Shown here one piece after another: positions 31,668 through 42,340 of a stretch of DNA of 62,000 nt (within the stretch, counting starts at the first letter, position 1; the number at the start of each line of letters is the position of its first letter). The DNA is from Mesostigma viride (lineage: Eukaryota; Streptophyta; Mesostigmatophyceae; Mesostigmatales; Mesostigmataceae). The notes beneath the pieces are model-generated. The model was not told the origin of the DNA. It worked only from the letters and a program-made list of their open reading frames with translations, and ran no database searches. The DNA lies in assembly GCA_009746045.1 (NCBI GenBank), contig RPFO01000015.1:1037529-1099528 (forward strand), written 5' to 3'. The position numbers were made by a program, and so were the translations under genes.

Positions 31668-32028
31668 GGGCTTTGCTAGGAACCGACGACAAGTCAGCCG
31701 GCGTAGCCCCTCCCATCTCCGCCATTGCCCTGTTCAAATGGTGATGCTTCTTGGCGTCTGACTTCTGCAACTTGTTGTTAGCAATCCTGAGAAACCTGCT
31801 CCGGATATTCGGTGGAATTTTGTCGCAGGGTAACATCCCTTCCCCTGCGATTCCGGCAAAGTGTGCACGGACTCGGAATACGCTGATTGGCCCCGCCTTG
31901 TAGGAGAAATTCTTGTTGCAAAATGAGCAGAACATCCTCGACACATACTGCGTTGTGTTACTAACAGTATCTGTGACTGCTTCTTTCTTCTCGACAACGA
32001 AATCCCATTCAGGCCCTTTCTTCGGCAT
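31668..32028 (-). CDS. BED zinc-finger exon of a hAT-type transposase
   Basis: MPKKGPEWDFVVEKKEAV is followed by SRMFCSFCNKNFSYKAG, VRAHFAGIAGEGMLPCDK and IPPNIRSRFLRIAN. Aromatic W-D-F, C-x2-C, H and the later C before IPP match BED fingers at the N-terminus of hAT transposases, where they bind transposon ends. The frame runs out into the TIR of the inner element at 31665. The next transposase piece is at 21941, on the far side of that insertion. Confidence 0.7.
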
Positions 32029-32439
32029 GGCTGCAAATCGAAAATGGCTGCACACTGTCGCACAGTCGCACTGGCCTCGTCGATCGTCGCTATATTGCAT
32101 TACACCGTCAGTAGCACAGCTGGCATTTGCTGGCACACTGTTATTATGCGTTATGTACCTAGTCCTAGCTGTCTCCTACCGGCCAAAGATTTTGCAATTA
32201 AGGCTTGCGCTTAATTATGAAAAGAACTGTACGCATCTACTTCTAGTAGTAAAAATACTACTATCAAATGTGCAGTGAACGCGCCGCGCCCAGAACCTGG
32301 GCACCGCGCCAGTGCCCGCTGCCCGCTGGTACCCCCGAAAAATTCTAAGTCCAAACCGCGTATTCTGAAATAAATACGCGTATAATACGCGGAGGCCTTC
32401 AGTGTACGTTTTCCCGTATTTTTGCGGCTCCGTACGGCG

Positions 32440-32690
32440 TACTGACCAACGCGGCCGGCGCGTCGCCTCCATGCACCATAATGCAACTGCCAGCCCGCAC
32501 TAAGGTCGTCGACCAGCAGACCGTTGACCCCTTGCTGAGGGTCGACGGTGCGTCGGTGCTCCTGGACCCCGAGGACAGCGATCTTGTTGTCGGCGCACAA
32601 GGCGATCAGCTCGTCGACGCGGTGGCGTGCTGGGGTGCCGCCGCTCGTAGAAGGATCTGCATGCAGGGTGGGTGCGCAATACCAAGAATG
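32440..32690 (-). pseudogene. LINE endonuclease, N-terminal half
   Basis: It reads LIALCADNKIAVLGVQEHRR, then DDLSAGWQLHYGAWRRRAGR and VGQYAV. QEHR carries the catalytic Glu of AP-type endonucleases and is followed by the usual GW.LHYG. A CATGCAG acceptor-like site near 32660 and a G-rich repeat (32706-32795) lie before it, so the start may be spliced or degraded. Confidence 0.75.
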
Positions 32691-32705
32691 GGCCGTTGCC
32701 CTATC

Positions 32706-32795
32706 AGCGGGGGGGTGGGGGTGGGGGTGGGGGTGGAGAAGGGTAGTGCTGGATCGAGGTGGGGGTGGGGGTGGGGGGGGGGGGGGGGAGGGTGG
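32706..32795 (+). repeat. G-rich (GGGGGT)n tract
   Basis: Runs of GGGGGTGGGGGT with a terminal G-run near 32775-32790 could form G-quadruplexes on the plus strand. Confidence 0.9.
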
Positions 32796-33080
32796 CGATT
32801 GGGGTTGATGCTTGTCAACGCATGGAGTCTTTATTTCAGGGCGGATATGCGTCGTCTCCGTCCTGGCTGGGGTCGCCGGCGTGTCGACTGGGCCTCATCC
32901 CGCTCAAGGCGGGCCAGGAGGCGTTTGAGGCTGGTAAATTGGCGGGAAGGTTGACCGTGGCGTGCCTAGCGACCTTGCATCCTGACCATGCTCGCACGGT
33001 GCGACATGAGGATGGAAAGGGGCTTGTTTAAAAGGCTGTGCCCAAAGCCTATTGTACCGCGAGGCCGCGAGGGTGTACCC

Positions 33081-33733
33081 TTACCGGGCGCCCTCCATAC
33101 CCGGGACGTGCGTGGACGATGATGATGCAGCTGGGGCGTGCCTGGGGCGGCCCGGCTTGTGCCGCTTGTTAGGAGCCTGCACATGCGTGCGCTGACCGTC
33201 GATGAAGAGCACGGGGGAGTCGTTGACGAGGCGGACGTAGACCTTGCGAATGCCATCGCGTCTGGCCTGGACCACTGCGTGGCTGCCCAGCAAACCGTTC
33301 TTGATGACGAGCTGGGCCGGGGAGAGTAGGTCGTCGAGGCTCGGCGCGTTCCTCCCGCCCAGGAGCTTGCAGGCCTGGAGTACTTTCACCTTGCTGGCTA
33401 CATTCGCGATAGCGGTGATGGCGGGGGCCGAGGAGGGGGCTGGGGCGCTGGCATGGCGGTATCCATGGGGGTCTCCGTCGTTCGTGGAAGGTCTTGGCCG
33501 GACGATGAATATTGGCCATTATTGCAGAGGCGGGCATAGATGCTGCACCGTAGTTGCGGGTTACCTTGCTTGGCTGCCCGAGCCTGGTGGACCTCCGGCC
33601 GGTTCAGGGCGGCAGCCCGGGCCTCGAGCTGCTCCGGGGTATAGTTATCGTCCATGCTCAGTTGGGTAGCGTGGAGGTTCCGGCGGGCCTTCAGCACCTG
33701 CAGTTTGTCCTCCTTGCGGTGGAATAAGGACAA
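33081..33733 (-). pseudogene. LINE ORF1-like region
   Basis: Two overlapping frames: MSLFHRKEDKLQVLKARRNL with DDNYTPEQLEARAAALNRPE (33733-33398), and LGGRNAPSLDDLLSPAQLVI, KNGLLGSHAVVQARRDGIRK, VLFIDGQRTHVQAPNK (33389-33081). The second resembles the aromatic/F-V-D-G segments that precede endonuclease domains in algal LINEs. One frame break near 33390. Function: nucleic-acid binding presumed. Confidence 0.5.
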
Positions 33734-33939
33734 TGGGCAACCATTAATTAATTATTTAATTCATGGGCAACCATATTGGGACCAAATCATATATGAAGTG
33801 AGACAACTATGCCTGGATGCATGGCGATCCAACGCCGTGGATGGCCTAGGGTATTTGTCTGAGAGGAAAGACGCGAAGGCCGCGGGAGCCGCATGGCTAT
33901 CTCTATAGGAAGACCTGCATGGAGGGCCGAGACAGAGGG

Positions 33940-34165
33940 TACCAAGAAAGGTTGATAGGGAAAATACACACACATACACACACACACACACACACACCGA
34001 CACCACCAACAACAACAAAAACAAAAACAATAACAACCAATAATAAGAAGGAAAAGAGGGAACGCATACACACATACACGAAGGGGCTAAAAGAAAAAGT
34101 AAGGAGCATATATTACCAAGGGAAAAAGAAAAAAGAAAAAGAAATAATGAAAAAAGGAAAGAAAA
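33940..34165 (+). repeat. Low-complexity (CA)n and A/G-rich tract
   Basis: (CA)n at about 33967-33998, then CAACAACAAAAACAAAAAC and AAAGAAAAAGAAATAATG-like purine-rich DNA. Not coding. Confidence 0.9.
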
Positions 34166-34179
34166 TGTAAACAGTAATA

Positions 34180-34246
34180 ATTAATTAGTTAATTAATTAA
34201 CACGTGACTGCGTCACGTGAGCATAAGTCCTCAGTGGGAGGGGAAC
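34180..34246 (-). mobile_element. Fourth copy of the hairpin/(TTAA)n retroposon end
   Basis: TTAATTAGTTAATTAATTAA, the CACGTGACTGCGTCACGTG hairpin, then AGCATAAGTCCTCAGTGGGA and GGGGAAC. Possible target duplication ACARTAATA on both sides. Confidence 0.75.
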
Positions 34247-35923
34247 AATAATAGAATAATACGAACAATCATAAATAAAGTCAAAGTAATCGGTGTTCTC
34301 TGAACGTAGTTTCTTTATAACGAATGAGAATGGGCGTGGTGTCTTTTTGGTGTTAACCCTTAAATGGTGCTCGCGCCTACTATTACTAGGCGCGAGTTCA
34401 ACTCGAGCCTATGAATAGGCGCGAGATGGGAAGCGGCGTGGCGCGAATGCCAGTGGACATTTCCACGATATTTTTAGGTCTGCTGCTAGAGCTAGATGTG
34501 CTCTACGCCCTGATACCGGACATCGCTACAGACCGTATGTTCAGACCAAAGTACAGAGGTACCCAGGTCCACCGGGACGAAAGCGAATGTAAAATAATTA
34601 TGTACATGCAAATTCGAGGCTATGGCGGTGCAGAAAACTGATTGGTGTAGGAGCATCGATGCATGGATTCGTTCCAAAGTTTGTAGACATTATTTATGCG
34701 TCATAAAGGTGCTGTAGCCGCAGTCGCGCAACATTTACTGAGGTGCGCAATCATCTCGGTCTGGGTTATTGTGACAGTGTCAGAGTATGTTTATACCTGG
34801 CTGCCCTACCTAGCTTTTAGGCCCTTGCCTGAATTGAGGGGGGAGAGACTGTTTGCCCTACCTGCCAAGTGTCTTCACTTTAGGCATTGTGCAAGGGGGG
34901 TGTCAGAGGTGAATTTCACCCTGTGTGCCCAACTGCCTGTTTACATTTGTAGTGTCTGGCCATCATGTTGTAAACGGAGGTATTAGGGTTGCGTCCCTAA
35001 CAATCGCACCCGCCTGCCGTCTTTCTGACCGATAATTAAATAGGCTTGGTAGCGCCCGCCGTGAGCTTTCCGGCACAACTTATAGCACTGAATATAGTGC
35101 AGTATAGCAAAAGTTATGTAGTGCCGAAGTTGTAATTCCGGCACAATACTTTGCATACCTTCTTAGGTGCCGACGGTACTATCCTCGGCCGAATATTCCG
35201 TGTTGGATATTTCGTATGACTGAATCCAGTTCTAGATGCATTGTATGCCGTGTTAGTTGCTTGACATCTGGCGTTCTCCTAATCGTCAATTGTATAATCG
35301 ACAGCTGGCAACTTGTGCAGAATATTCTAGAACGTGCACCGCTGCCCCAATGTGCCTTGATAAGGAAGTGACACACTTACGTTGCACTTACCTTGCAGTC
35401 CGAGCCCAGTGTGGCTATGGATGCTATGGTCCCCACCCGGGAACCGCACCATGGCTTTGGCGGTGAAACGGTGGCAGTCCGTAACCTAAATATGCAATGA
35501 ATAAACTTGTTACGTCGCGTAACAATTCGTTGTAGTTACGGACGTAAATTAGGTCTTTTGCCTCGATCGTTCCTAGGTTAATACGTGTAGTTCCAACTGG
35601 GACACTATTGTCCTCGTAACAGTACTGTGGTACATTAATTGGGTGCTTTTGGGCGCCGCGCCGCGTACTTTATTAGTGGTCCTTATCCTTTGGTAGAATG
35701 TAGTGGACCAGCGTGCATCTGTGCATCTGTCCGTGCATCTGTAGGCGAGGGCCAGGTCGGCCCGAGCATGTTGGACCGTTGGTGACCATTTATGCACGTT
35801 CTACCCCTCGTGTGGTCACTCGGCGTGTGTTAAATGAATTAACACATATAGGCTTGGGTCACGGCAGTGTAGTGTGTTTCCTTCCTCTATTCCTGGAATA
35901 AACGGGTTCGGGTAAATGGTTGT
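34247..35923 (+). other. No gene recognised; probable 5' LTR/leader of the Ty3 element in its distal part
   Basis: No homologous LTR copy was found downstream of pol, so LTR limits cannot be set. GCACAACTTATAGCACTGAA and TTGTAATTCCGGCACAATAC at about 35075-35150 form a small imperfect repeat. Nothing else stands out. Confidence 0.35.
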
Positions 35924-36226
35924 ATGGCGTATTATAGCAACACATACGTGAATGCATTGAGATCAGCTCCGTCTCGTTCGTCTTTCGCTAGGGGTTTGAG
36001 TAGAGGAGGCCTGACCAATTTAGGTAGTATCAGGCCCAGTAGAGGTAGAGGTGGAGGTAGAAGTTTAGGACGTAACAATGGTTCCGGAGGAACTTTCGTA
36101 GGTAGAGAACGAGACGACGGTCCTTTGTCACATACGCCTTTGCAAGAACCCTTCCGCGTCCAGGGATACGAAGACGACACTTTCTTGACAGGTAATGGGC
36201 GGGTCGCCGTCAAGCTGGGAGAGTAG
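35924..36226 (+). CDS. Small basic Gly/Arg-rich ORF of the Ty3 element
   Basis: 101 codons with SRGGLTNLGSIRPSRGRGGG and RSLGRNNGSGG, an RGG-like low-complexity protein that may bind RNA. It lies in the leader before the other ORFs. No family recognised; its link to the element is by position only. Confidence 0.4.
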   Translation: MAYYSNTYVNALRSAPSRSSFARGLSRGGLTNLGSIRPSRGRGGGRSLGRNNGSGGTFVGRERDDGPLSHTPLQEPFRVQGYEDDTFLTGNGRVAVKLGE

Positions 36227-36616
36227 TGCTGCCCGGTTCGGGACACGATCTGCCTAGATGCTAGACCTGCTCGTAGCGGATAAACCCTTTCGTAGATAGC
36301 TCCTTCGCTTTGTTTTCCTGCGCAAGTTTTCTTCCTGTCGTAGATAGAGGATAATTGTCTTCCTGTCGTAGATAGAGGATAATTGTTTGGTTTGGCAACA
36401 GTGAGACGAGTAGCGTCGTGGTAGACTATACCTTTTTCCTTCGTGCTGCTGTTTTATTAGACGGCCGCACCCGCAGAGGGACTGGTCGCTGATTTTAGGA
36501 CGAGAGCTGGACTATTGCCGCCCTCGTGCTGCTTTCGGTGCTCCAGATCAACCAGATAAGTCGCCTACTCCTCCTACTGCTAGCGTGACGCCACAAGACC
36601 CACCAGGTGCGTTACC

Positions 36617-37009
36617 ATGAGCCAGCGTCGTGCTTTTACTGCTCCTTCCCATTCTTCCAGCGATAATAGCTTAGCCAAATATTACGTAGTGATTACGCCT
36701 CAATGGTCCGCCATTTTCCTTTCTTGGTCCGACGCTAGGAAGATAGTTCAGAACCGTGTATACAACGTAATTAGGTATAAGAAATGTGTGACCCTTGAAG
36801 ACGCTCAGCAGTTCCTTATAGACCATAGTGAATCAGATTTAGGCCTACATGTACGCTCTATCCCTCATGGTCGTCCTCCAGTGGAATCTCTAGTCTTTGC
36901 TACTCCTCCTTCTTCTCCCCCTAAACGGGCTGCATCCTCATCTAGCTCAGATACTCCTCTCACCTTAGAGTTTGGTTCCCTATCCATTACTGTGGTTAAA
37001 AAGGATTGA
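36617..37009 (+). CDS. Viroplasmin / RNase H1 N-terminal-like protein of the Ty3 element
   Basis: AKYYVVITPQWSAIFLSWSD, ARKIVQNRVYNVIRYKKCVT, LEDAQQFL fits the ~45-residue hybrid-binding domain of RNase H1 and caulimoviral viroplasmin (YYVV..G...GI..SW......V.......KKF.T...A..FL). That domain binds RNA-DNA hybrids. The C-terminal half is Ser/Pro-rich. It precedes gag by 120 bp; a separate ORF of this kind is not part of the usual Ty3 plan. Confidence 0.6.
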   Translation: MSQRRAFTAPSHSSSDNSLAKYYVVITPQWSAIFLSWSDARKIVQNRVYNVIRYKKCVTLEDAQQFLIDHSESDLGLHVRSIPHGRPPVESLVFATPPSSPPKRAASSSSSDTPLTLEFGSLSITVVKKD

Positions 37010-37129
37010 TTTTGATTGTTTCTTTGCTTAAGACATTCAAGGTTTTTCCTTTTTCCTTTATTGCTTCCATTTAGATTCCTATTCCTTTCAGGCAACGTTT
37101 GTTGTTTTCTTTCCTTTACTTAATTAAAG

Positions 37130-38620
37130 ATGGATCCAGTGGGTGGAGATATGTCGCCTATACCTACCAATACTACTACTACTAATAATAATACTACTAA
37201 TAACAATAACAATGCTCGTGGTAACCGACGGGACTCCTTGGAAACGGTGCACCATCTCACTCCTCAAGGTAATCTGCGTACCTCACCTCCTTCTCCTGTT
37301 ACTGGTGGTCGCCGTCGTCCCTCAATTACCCCACCTACCTTTGAACAACGTGTCAGATTTAGTGATGAACCCTCTTTTGCTATGAACCAGGCCCCTGCCC
37401 CTCCTGCAACCTTGGCTCAACCTTCAATTAGGTCCTCACTCCCTGACAATGCTTCTAGGCCTCCTCCCCACCCTGTGCCTTCCATCCCTGCTTTTAACAC
37501 GGGTCGTACCTCTGCCCCTGTCGGCCCTTCTGGGCGCCCTAGTGCAGTTCCCTTTTATCCCCTGCTTCTTGGTCCTACCCTGATACGGCCTACGAGGCTG
37601 CCCAGGTCCCTACCCGTGTGGCTGATTTAGAAGTTAATAGTGATTTCAGCACCATGCCTCTAGATGACAGAAACTATGATCATTTTGCCTACTCCTCCCT
37701 TCGTGAGCAATATACTGTTCCCTTCTCCTATGGGCACCATCCTGAAACGGTGGCCCCTTCTAGACCCCTATCCAAAACCTTTCCTCTTCCTTCTTTCTAT
37801 CCCTCGTATGTAGCAGTGGAAGACAGTGGCCCTATGGGTAAATCTGACCCTTCTAATCCCCCTAAGCCCCCTGCTCTTCCCCTCTTTGCTAACCTACCCA
37901 AGTTGGATGTTAAGTCTACCCCTCAACAGTTTTTCACTTTTATTATGTTGCTTACCCAGAATACAGAGTCGTGGCAAAATCATAATAGATGGCGTCTCTC
38001 TGATGCTGTACTAGTCCCTCACTATCTTACTACCTGTATTACTCCTGAGCTTGCTAACCTCATCCAGTGTGAGTCTTTGACCTCTCATGCCTACCCTAAC
38101 TCAGTAGCAGAATTGTTTAAGCGTTTAGAGAACCATCTAGTCCCTCCTGATGCAGATTGGCAGGATAGATTAGCCTTTGGTACTTTGCAGCAGGGTACTA
38201 AATCGTTTAAGGAGTACATGAAAGAATTTGATGCACAGATGGTACGAATTAGGGATTTGTCGGGCGCAGAAGTACGTGCTCGCTTCCTACAAGGCCTCAG
38301 TAGACCCTTATTACGTGAGGTAAAGCGCCAGTTCTCTGCCTACCGTTTTACTGATCTACCCCTCAAGCATGTGCGCCAGCATCTCTTACGAGTAGCAGAT
38401 TTCTTCACCACTCCTTCTCTTCCTACCCGTTCCCGTATTAATAACATTAGCCTTACCCCTGAGGAGGAGAACTCCTATGTAGAAGAATTAGATATTTGCG
38501 TTACTGACCTTTCAGCTCTGGATGTCTCTCATATCACATGCTATCATTGTAAGGAAGTAGGTCATCTTAAACGTGAGTGCCCCAAGTTCCTTTCGGGTGC
38601 CCCCCTCATCCCGACGCTCG
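37130..38620 (+). pseudogene. gag (capsid plus CCHC) of the Ty3 element
   Basis: It starts MDPVGGDMSPIPTNTTTTNN with Asn/Pro-rich sequence, then after a one-base break near 37570 continues as ADLEVNSDFSTMPLDDRNYD. The capsid region has LPKLDVKSTPQQFFTFIMLL, TWQ-like WQDRLAFGTLQQGTKSFKEY and GLSRPLLREVKRQF. A zinc knuckle CYHCKEVGHLKREC (CX2CX4HX4C) is at about 38540-38581. Another break at a C6 run near 38600 moves the sense to the next frame. Confidence 0.85.
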
Positions 38621-40658
38621 CCCTCCTCGTACCCCTCAGCGTGCTCCTATTCGTCCCACTCCAGGACGCATTCCCTCAGCTACCCCTAGTAGGCTGAATG
38701 CTGTGCAGACAGGACCCCCAGGGTTCCCCTATGATAATCAGGCTCCTGCACCCTCTTCGCTCCCTCGTGACCCTCCAGCAGTGGCTTTTTCGCCAGGGTC
38801 TTCTTCGGGGTTAGTTCCTATGGATTTGGGGGGGAGGGGGAACAGTAGGCCTGTCAGCCGGGGGTAACCTGGACAGGTCCTTAGATAGTACCCCAGATAA
38901 TAATTTTTGCCTGCCTGTTTTTATAACCTCTGTAGGAGCTGAATCATCCCTACCACTACGTGTCCGTCCTCTTATGTTTTTGAATGGTGGCTTAACCGTT
39001 CCCCATACTGTTGTAGACCCCTTCTTGCATGCTGATGAACTTTTGAATGTCTCTGTGTTAGTGGATAGCGGTGCGGCTAGCTCCTTTGTGAGCGAGGCCC
39101 TAGTTAGGCGTTTAGGACTAGTCCCTATCCCTCACACCAAAACTGTCACTGTCCATTATGCTGACGGTCGCACCAGTCATTCCCCGGGTACGGTGTCCCT
39201 TCCCCTGGTCATACAAGGACGTACTGTCAACCTGACGGCCACTATAGGCCCTATCACTACCGCTGATGTATTACTAGGATTAGATTGGCACCAGGATAAT
39301 AAGATTACTATTAATTATGATACCATGGTCATTTGGTTTCCAGATAGCTCTTACTGGGTACCGGAACGTCATTATAGATTAGAAAATTTATCCTTGGTAG
39401 ATATTACTCCTCCTACACCTGTTGATCCTCCTGTAAGACCTATACCTGAAGTATTAATGTCCAATGATGAATTGCGATCTGAACTAAAGGAATATGGATA
39501 CCTATTATGTATGTTCCTTCAGTTAGAAGTACAGGAGATACCTATCACTAATAATAGTGTGGATATAGATGTAAACACAGTGGATACAATAGGAGTGGGA
39601 TTTACTGAAAATGAAATAGTACGATACATGGCTGTGATAGATTCCTCAAACGTTTTTGAAGAAAAGACTCCTTCTTATCCTCCTCCTCGTTCTGTTTTAC
39701 ACCGTGTAGTTATCAAGGACGGTGCAGTTCCTACGCACTCTCCGATGTATAGAATGGGCCCTACCGAATTAAAGGAACTAAAACAGATTTTAGTGTCACT
39801 ATTAGAAGCAGGATTGATAGAGCCTAGTAACTCCCCCTACTCAGCTGGTGTCCTGTTAGTTCCTAAGCCAAATGGCAAGTTTTGCCTAGTCACTGATTAT
39901 AGGAAGTTAAATGATATTACTGTGAAGTCTAAATACCCTCTACCTCGTATTGATGATATATTTAATAAGGTTAAAGGTTCCACCTGTTTCACGGTACTGG
40001 ATTGTGCGGATGGTTTTTGGCAACTGCGTATAGCGCCGGAGGATTGCCATAAAACCGCCTTTGCTAGCCCTTTTGGTCATTACCAGTTTAGAGTAGCGGC
40101 TATGGGACTCTGTAACTCTCCTGCCTCTTTTCAAATGTTAATGAATGAAGTGCTTAGACCTGTTATGGGTAATTCTCACCTTCCTCAAGTGTCATCTGAT
40201 TTAAAGGATCCTTCCTTCTCCTCTGTTTCTTTATCTGAGCACGATCGTTCTTGTGCTCAAGCTTACTTAGATGATATCCTTATTTACTCCCCTGATTTTG
40301 AAACGCACCTACGTGATTTAAAGAAAGTCTTAGAAATAATGGCTGAAAATTCTTTGTGGGCTCGCCGTGCTAAAGTTCGTTCTGGTAGGAGTGTACCATT
40401 TTTAGGACACGTCTTGTCAGATGCCGGGGTCGCTACCGACCCGGATAAAACTAAGTCAATTCAGGAATGGCCTACCCCTACCGACGTTAAAGGTGTACGT
40501 AGTTTCCTAGGGATTGCCTCTTACTATAGGCGTTTTATCCCGCGTTTCGCAACTATAGCAGCCCCTATCAATCATTTATTAAAGAAAGATATCCCCTTTG
40601 TTTGGAGTAGTGAGTGTCAGTCGGCTTTTCAGTGTCTAAAATCCCTACTCCTCCCTCC
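38577..40658 (+). pseudogene. Protease and reverse transcriptase of the Ty3 element
   Basis: A proline-rich linker (38577-38835) leads, after a break at a G-run near 38830, into the long frame open from before 38974. Protease: VSVLVDSGAASSFVSEAL and VLLGLDWHQ. RT: YSAGVLLVPKPNGKFCLVTD, YRKLNDITVKSKYPLPRIDD, FGHYQFRVAAMGLCNSPASF, AQAYLDDILIYSPDFE (YLDD active site), GVRSFLGIASYYRRFIPRF. The frame stops in the inserted palindrome right after CLKSLLLPP. Confidence 0.93.
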
Positions 40659-41535
40659 AGTTAAGTAATGCAATACGCATTACTTTTGCATACTTGCAAG
40701 TATGCAAAAGTAATGCGTATTGCATTACTTAACTAAAATTGGGCCGCGTGGGGAAATCCGGCGTTCCGCACACACCGCTCGTTACCGAGGTGACTCGATT
40801 AATTACGACTCGGCTATTCCCAGCCTCACGCCGTAATTCCTATTTCGACTTGGCCTACCCGGCCTCCGCCAAACATAGAAATCCACAAATATTTCGACTC
40901 GGCCTCCCAGGCCTACCCGCCGCAAATATTTCCGTGCCTCCGAGAGGATTCGAACCCGGTACCCCAGGAGCGAACGCCAATCTTAGTTAAGTAATGCAAT
41001 ACGCATTACTTTTGCATACTTGCAAGTATGCAAAAGTAATGCGTATTGCATTACTTAACTAAAATTGGGCCGCGTGGGGAAATCCGGCGTTCCGCACACA
41101 CCGCTCGTTACCGAGGTGACTCGATTAATTACGACTCGGCTATTCCCAGCCTCCCGCCGTAATCCCTATTTCGAGTATGCAAAAGTAATGCGTATTGCAT
41201 TACTTAACTAAGATTGGCGTTCGCTCCTGGGGTACCGGGTTCGAATCCTCTCGGAGGCACGGAAATATTTGCGGCGGGTAGGCCTGGGAGGCCGAGTCGA
41301 AATATTTGTGGATTTCTATGTTTGGCGGAGGCCGGGTAGGCCAAGTCGAAATAGGAATTACGGCGTGAGGCTGGGAATAGCCGAGTCGTAATTAATCGAG
41401 TCACCTCGGTAACGAGCGGTGTGTGCGGAACGCCGGATTTCCCCACGCGGCCCAATTTTAGTTAAGTAATGCAATACGCATTACTTTTGCATACTTGCAA
41501 GTATGCAAAAGTAATGCGTATTGCATTACTTAACT
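40659..41535. mobile_element. 877-bp palindromic composite inserted in Ty3 pol
   Basis: A 76-bp perfect palindrome P occurs at 40659-40734, 40985-41060 and 41460-41535, plus a half copy at 41174-41209. Between them lie a 250-bp body (40735-40984), the first 113 bp of that body again (41061-41173) and a full inverted body (41210-41459). Each half of P contains a smaller hairpin GTAATGC-AATAC-GCATTAC. The body carries a Pol III-like B box (GGGTTCGAATCC; about 40951-40962 on the minus strand, 41239-41250 on the plus). A 5-bp CCTCC duplication (40654-40658, 41536-41540) flanks it, and removing it restores PPPVLILPD in frame. Confidence 0.85.
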
Positions 41536-42263
41536 CCTCCTCCCGTACTCATCCTACCTGATACTACTAAACCCTTTGTGGTAGCTACAGACGCTAGTAA
41601 GGTAGCTATAGGGGGCGTCCTTCTCCAGGATCAGGGTCAGGGCTTACAGCCAATTGAGTATATCTCTAGGACAATGCTCCCTGCGGAGCGTAACTATCCC
41701 GTACAGTACACCAGCAGGAACTCTTAGCGGTGGTGTATTGTTGCCACGCGTGGCAGCACTTTCTTAAAGGTGCCCAATTTGATGTTTGCCTGAATGAACC
41801 CTGTGAGATAGATCCTTATAGATTAGTTATCCAAACGAATCACCGTCCCCTTACCCATCTTCTCTCCCAACCCAACCTTACCCCTCGTCAAGCGCGCTGG
41901 ATGGAGTTTTTAGCACAGTTTTCCCCTTTTAAACTTCAGTATGTTAAGGGTGTAGATAACATAGTACCAGACGCACTCTCCCGTCGCGCAGATTACTCCT
42001 TTTTCGAGGACTTGGATGTTCTCAATACTACTCTAGTTCCTACTACTATGGGTGTAACCCCTTATGGTGAACTACCTGATGATGAATCCTATGCCTATCT
42101 CTTTCATACAGCTGTTCGCATGCCTGATCTCCTTTCTCACGTAGGACTCTCTCTCCCGTGTGAGGCCCTTCCTGTGGTCTCGGTGGGGGGGAGGGGAAAA
42201 ATAAAATTTCTATACCGCTTAGCCATATTGCGACTAGGTCAGGAAAGTCTTATGATAACATAG
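41536..42263 (+). pseudogene. RNase H of the Ty3 element
   Basis: PVLILPDTTKPFVVATDASK, VAIGGVLLQDQGQG, then after a break near 41705 LAVVYCCHAWQHFLKGAQFD, IQTNHRPLTHLLSQPNLTPR and DNIVPDALSRRADY. The expected catalytic Asp in T-D-H-R-P-L reads Asn (TNHRPL), whereas the second Ty3 copy in this window has TDHRPL. A stop at 42263 is followed by a frame change into integrase. Confidence 0.9.
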
Positions 42264-42340
42264 TCCCTCTAGGACCTCCCCTTCTCTTTGGCAAGGCGGT
42301 AGGAGACCTCCTTAAACCTGTTCTGGATACCTCTGTAGCG

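Larger units (their letters stand above)
32440..33733 (-). mobile_element. LINE, 5' part (ORF1-like region and endonuclease N-half)
   Basis: Minus-strand sequence whose endonuclease reading ends at 32440, where the 3' part at 21418 picks up in frame across the 11-kb insert. Upstream of the endonuclease is an ORF1-like region (33733-33081). The 5' limit is unclear; a 12-bp ATGGGCAACCAT repeat lies at about 33734-33745 and 33763-33774. Confidence 0.75.

Noticed and set aside
38590-38840. Programmed gag-pol frameshift in the Ty3 element
   Set aside because: Two shifts in opposite directions at homopolymer runs, with no slippery heptamer plus stem; indels are the simpler reading.
40739-40990. 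83-codon protein encoded identically at 40739-40990 and 41204-41455
   Set aside because: It is the translation of the inverted tRNA-like body of the palindromic insertion (GFEPGTPG is the usual shadow of a B box).
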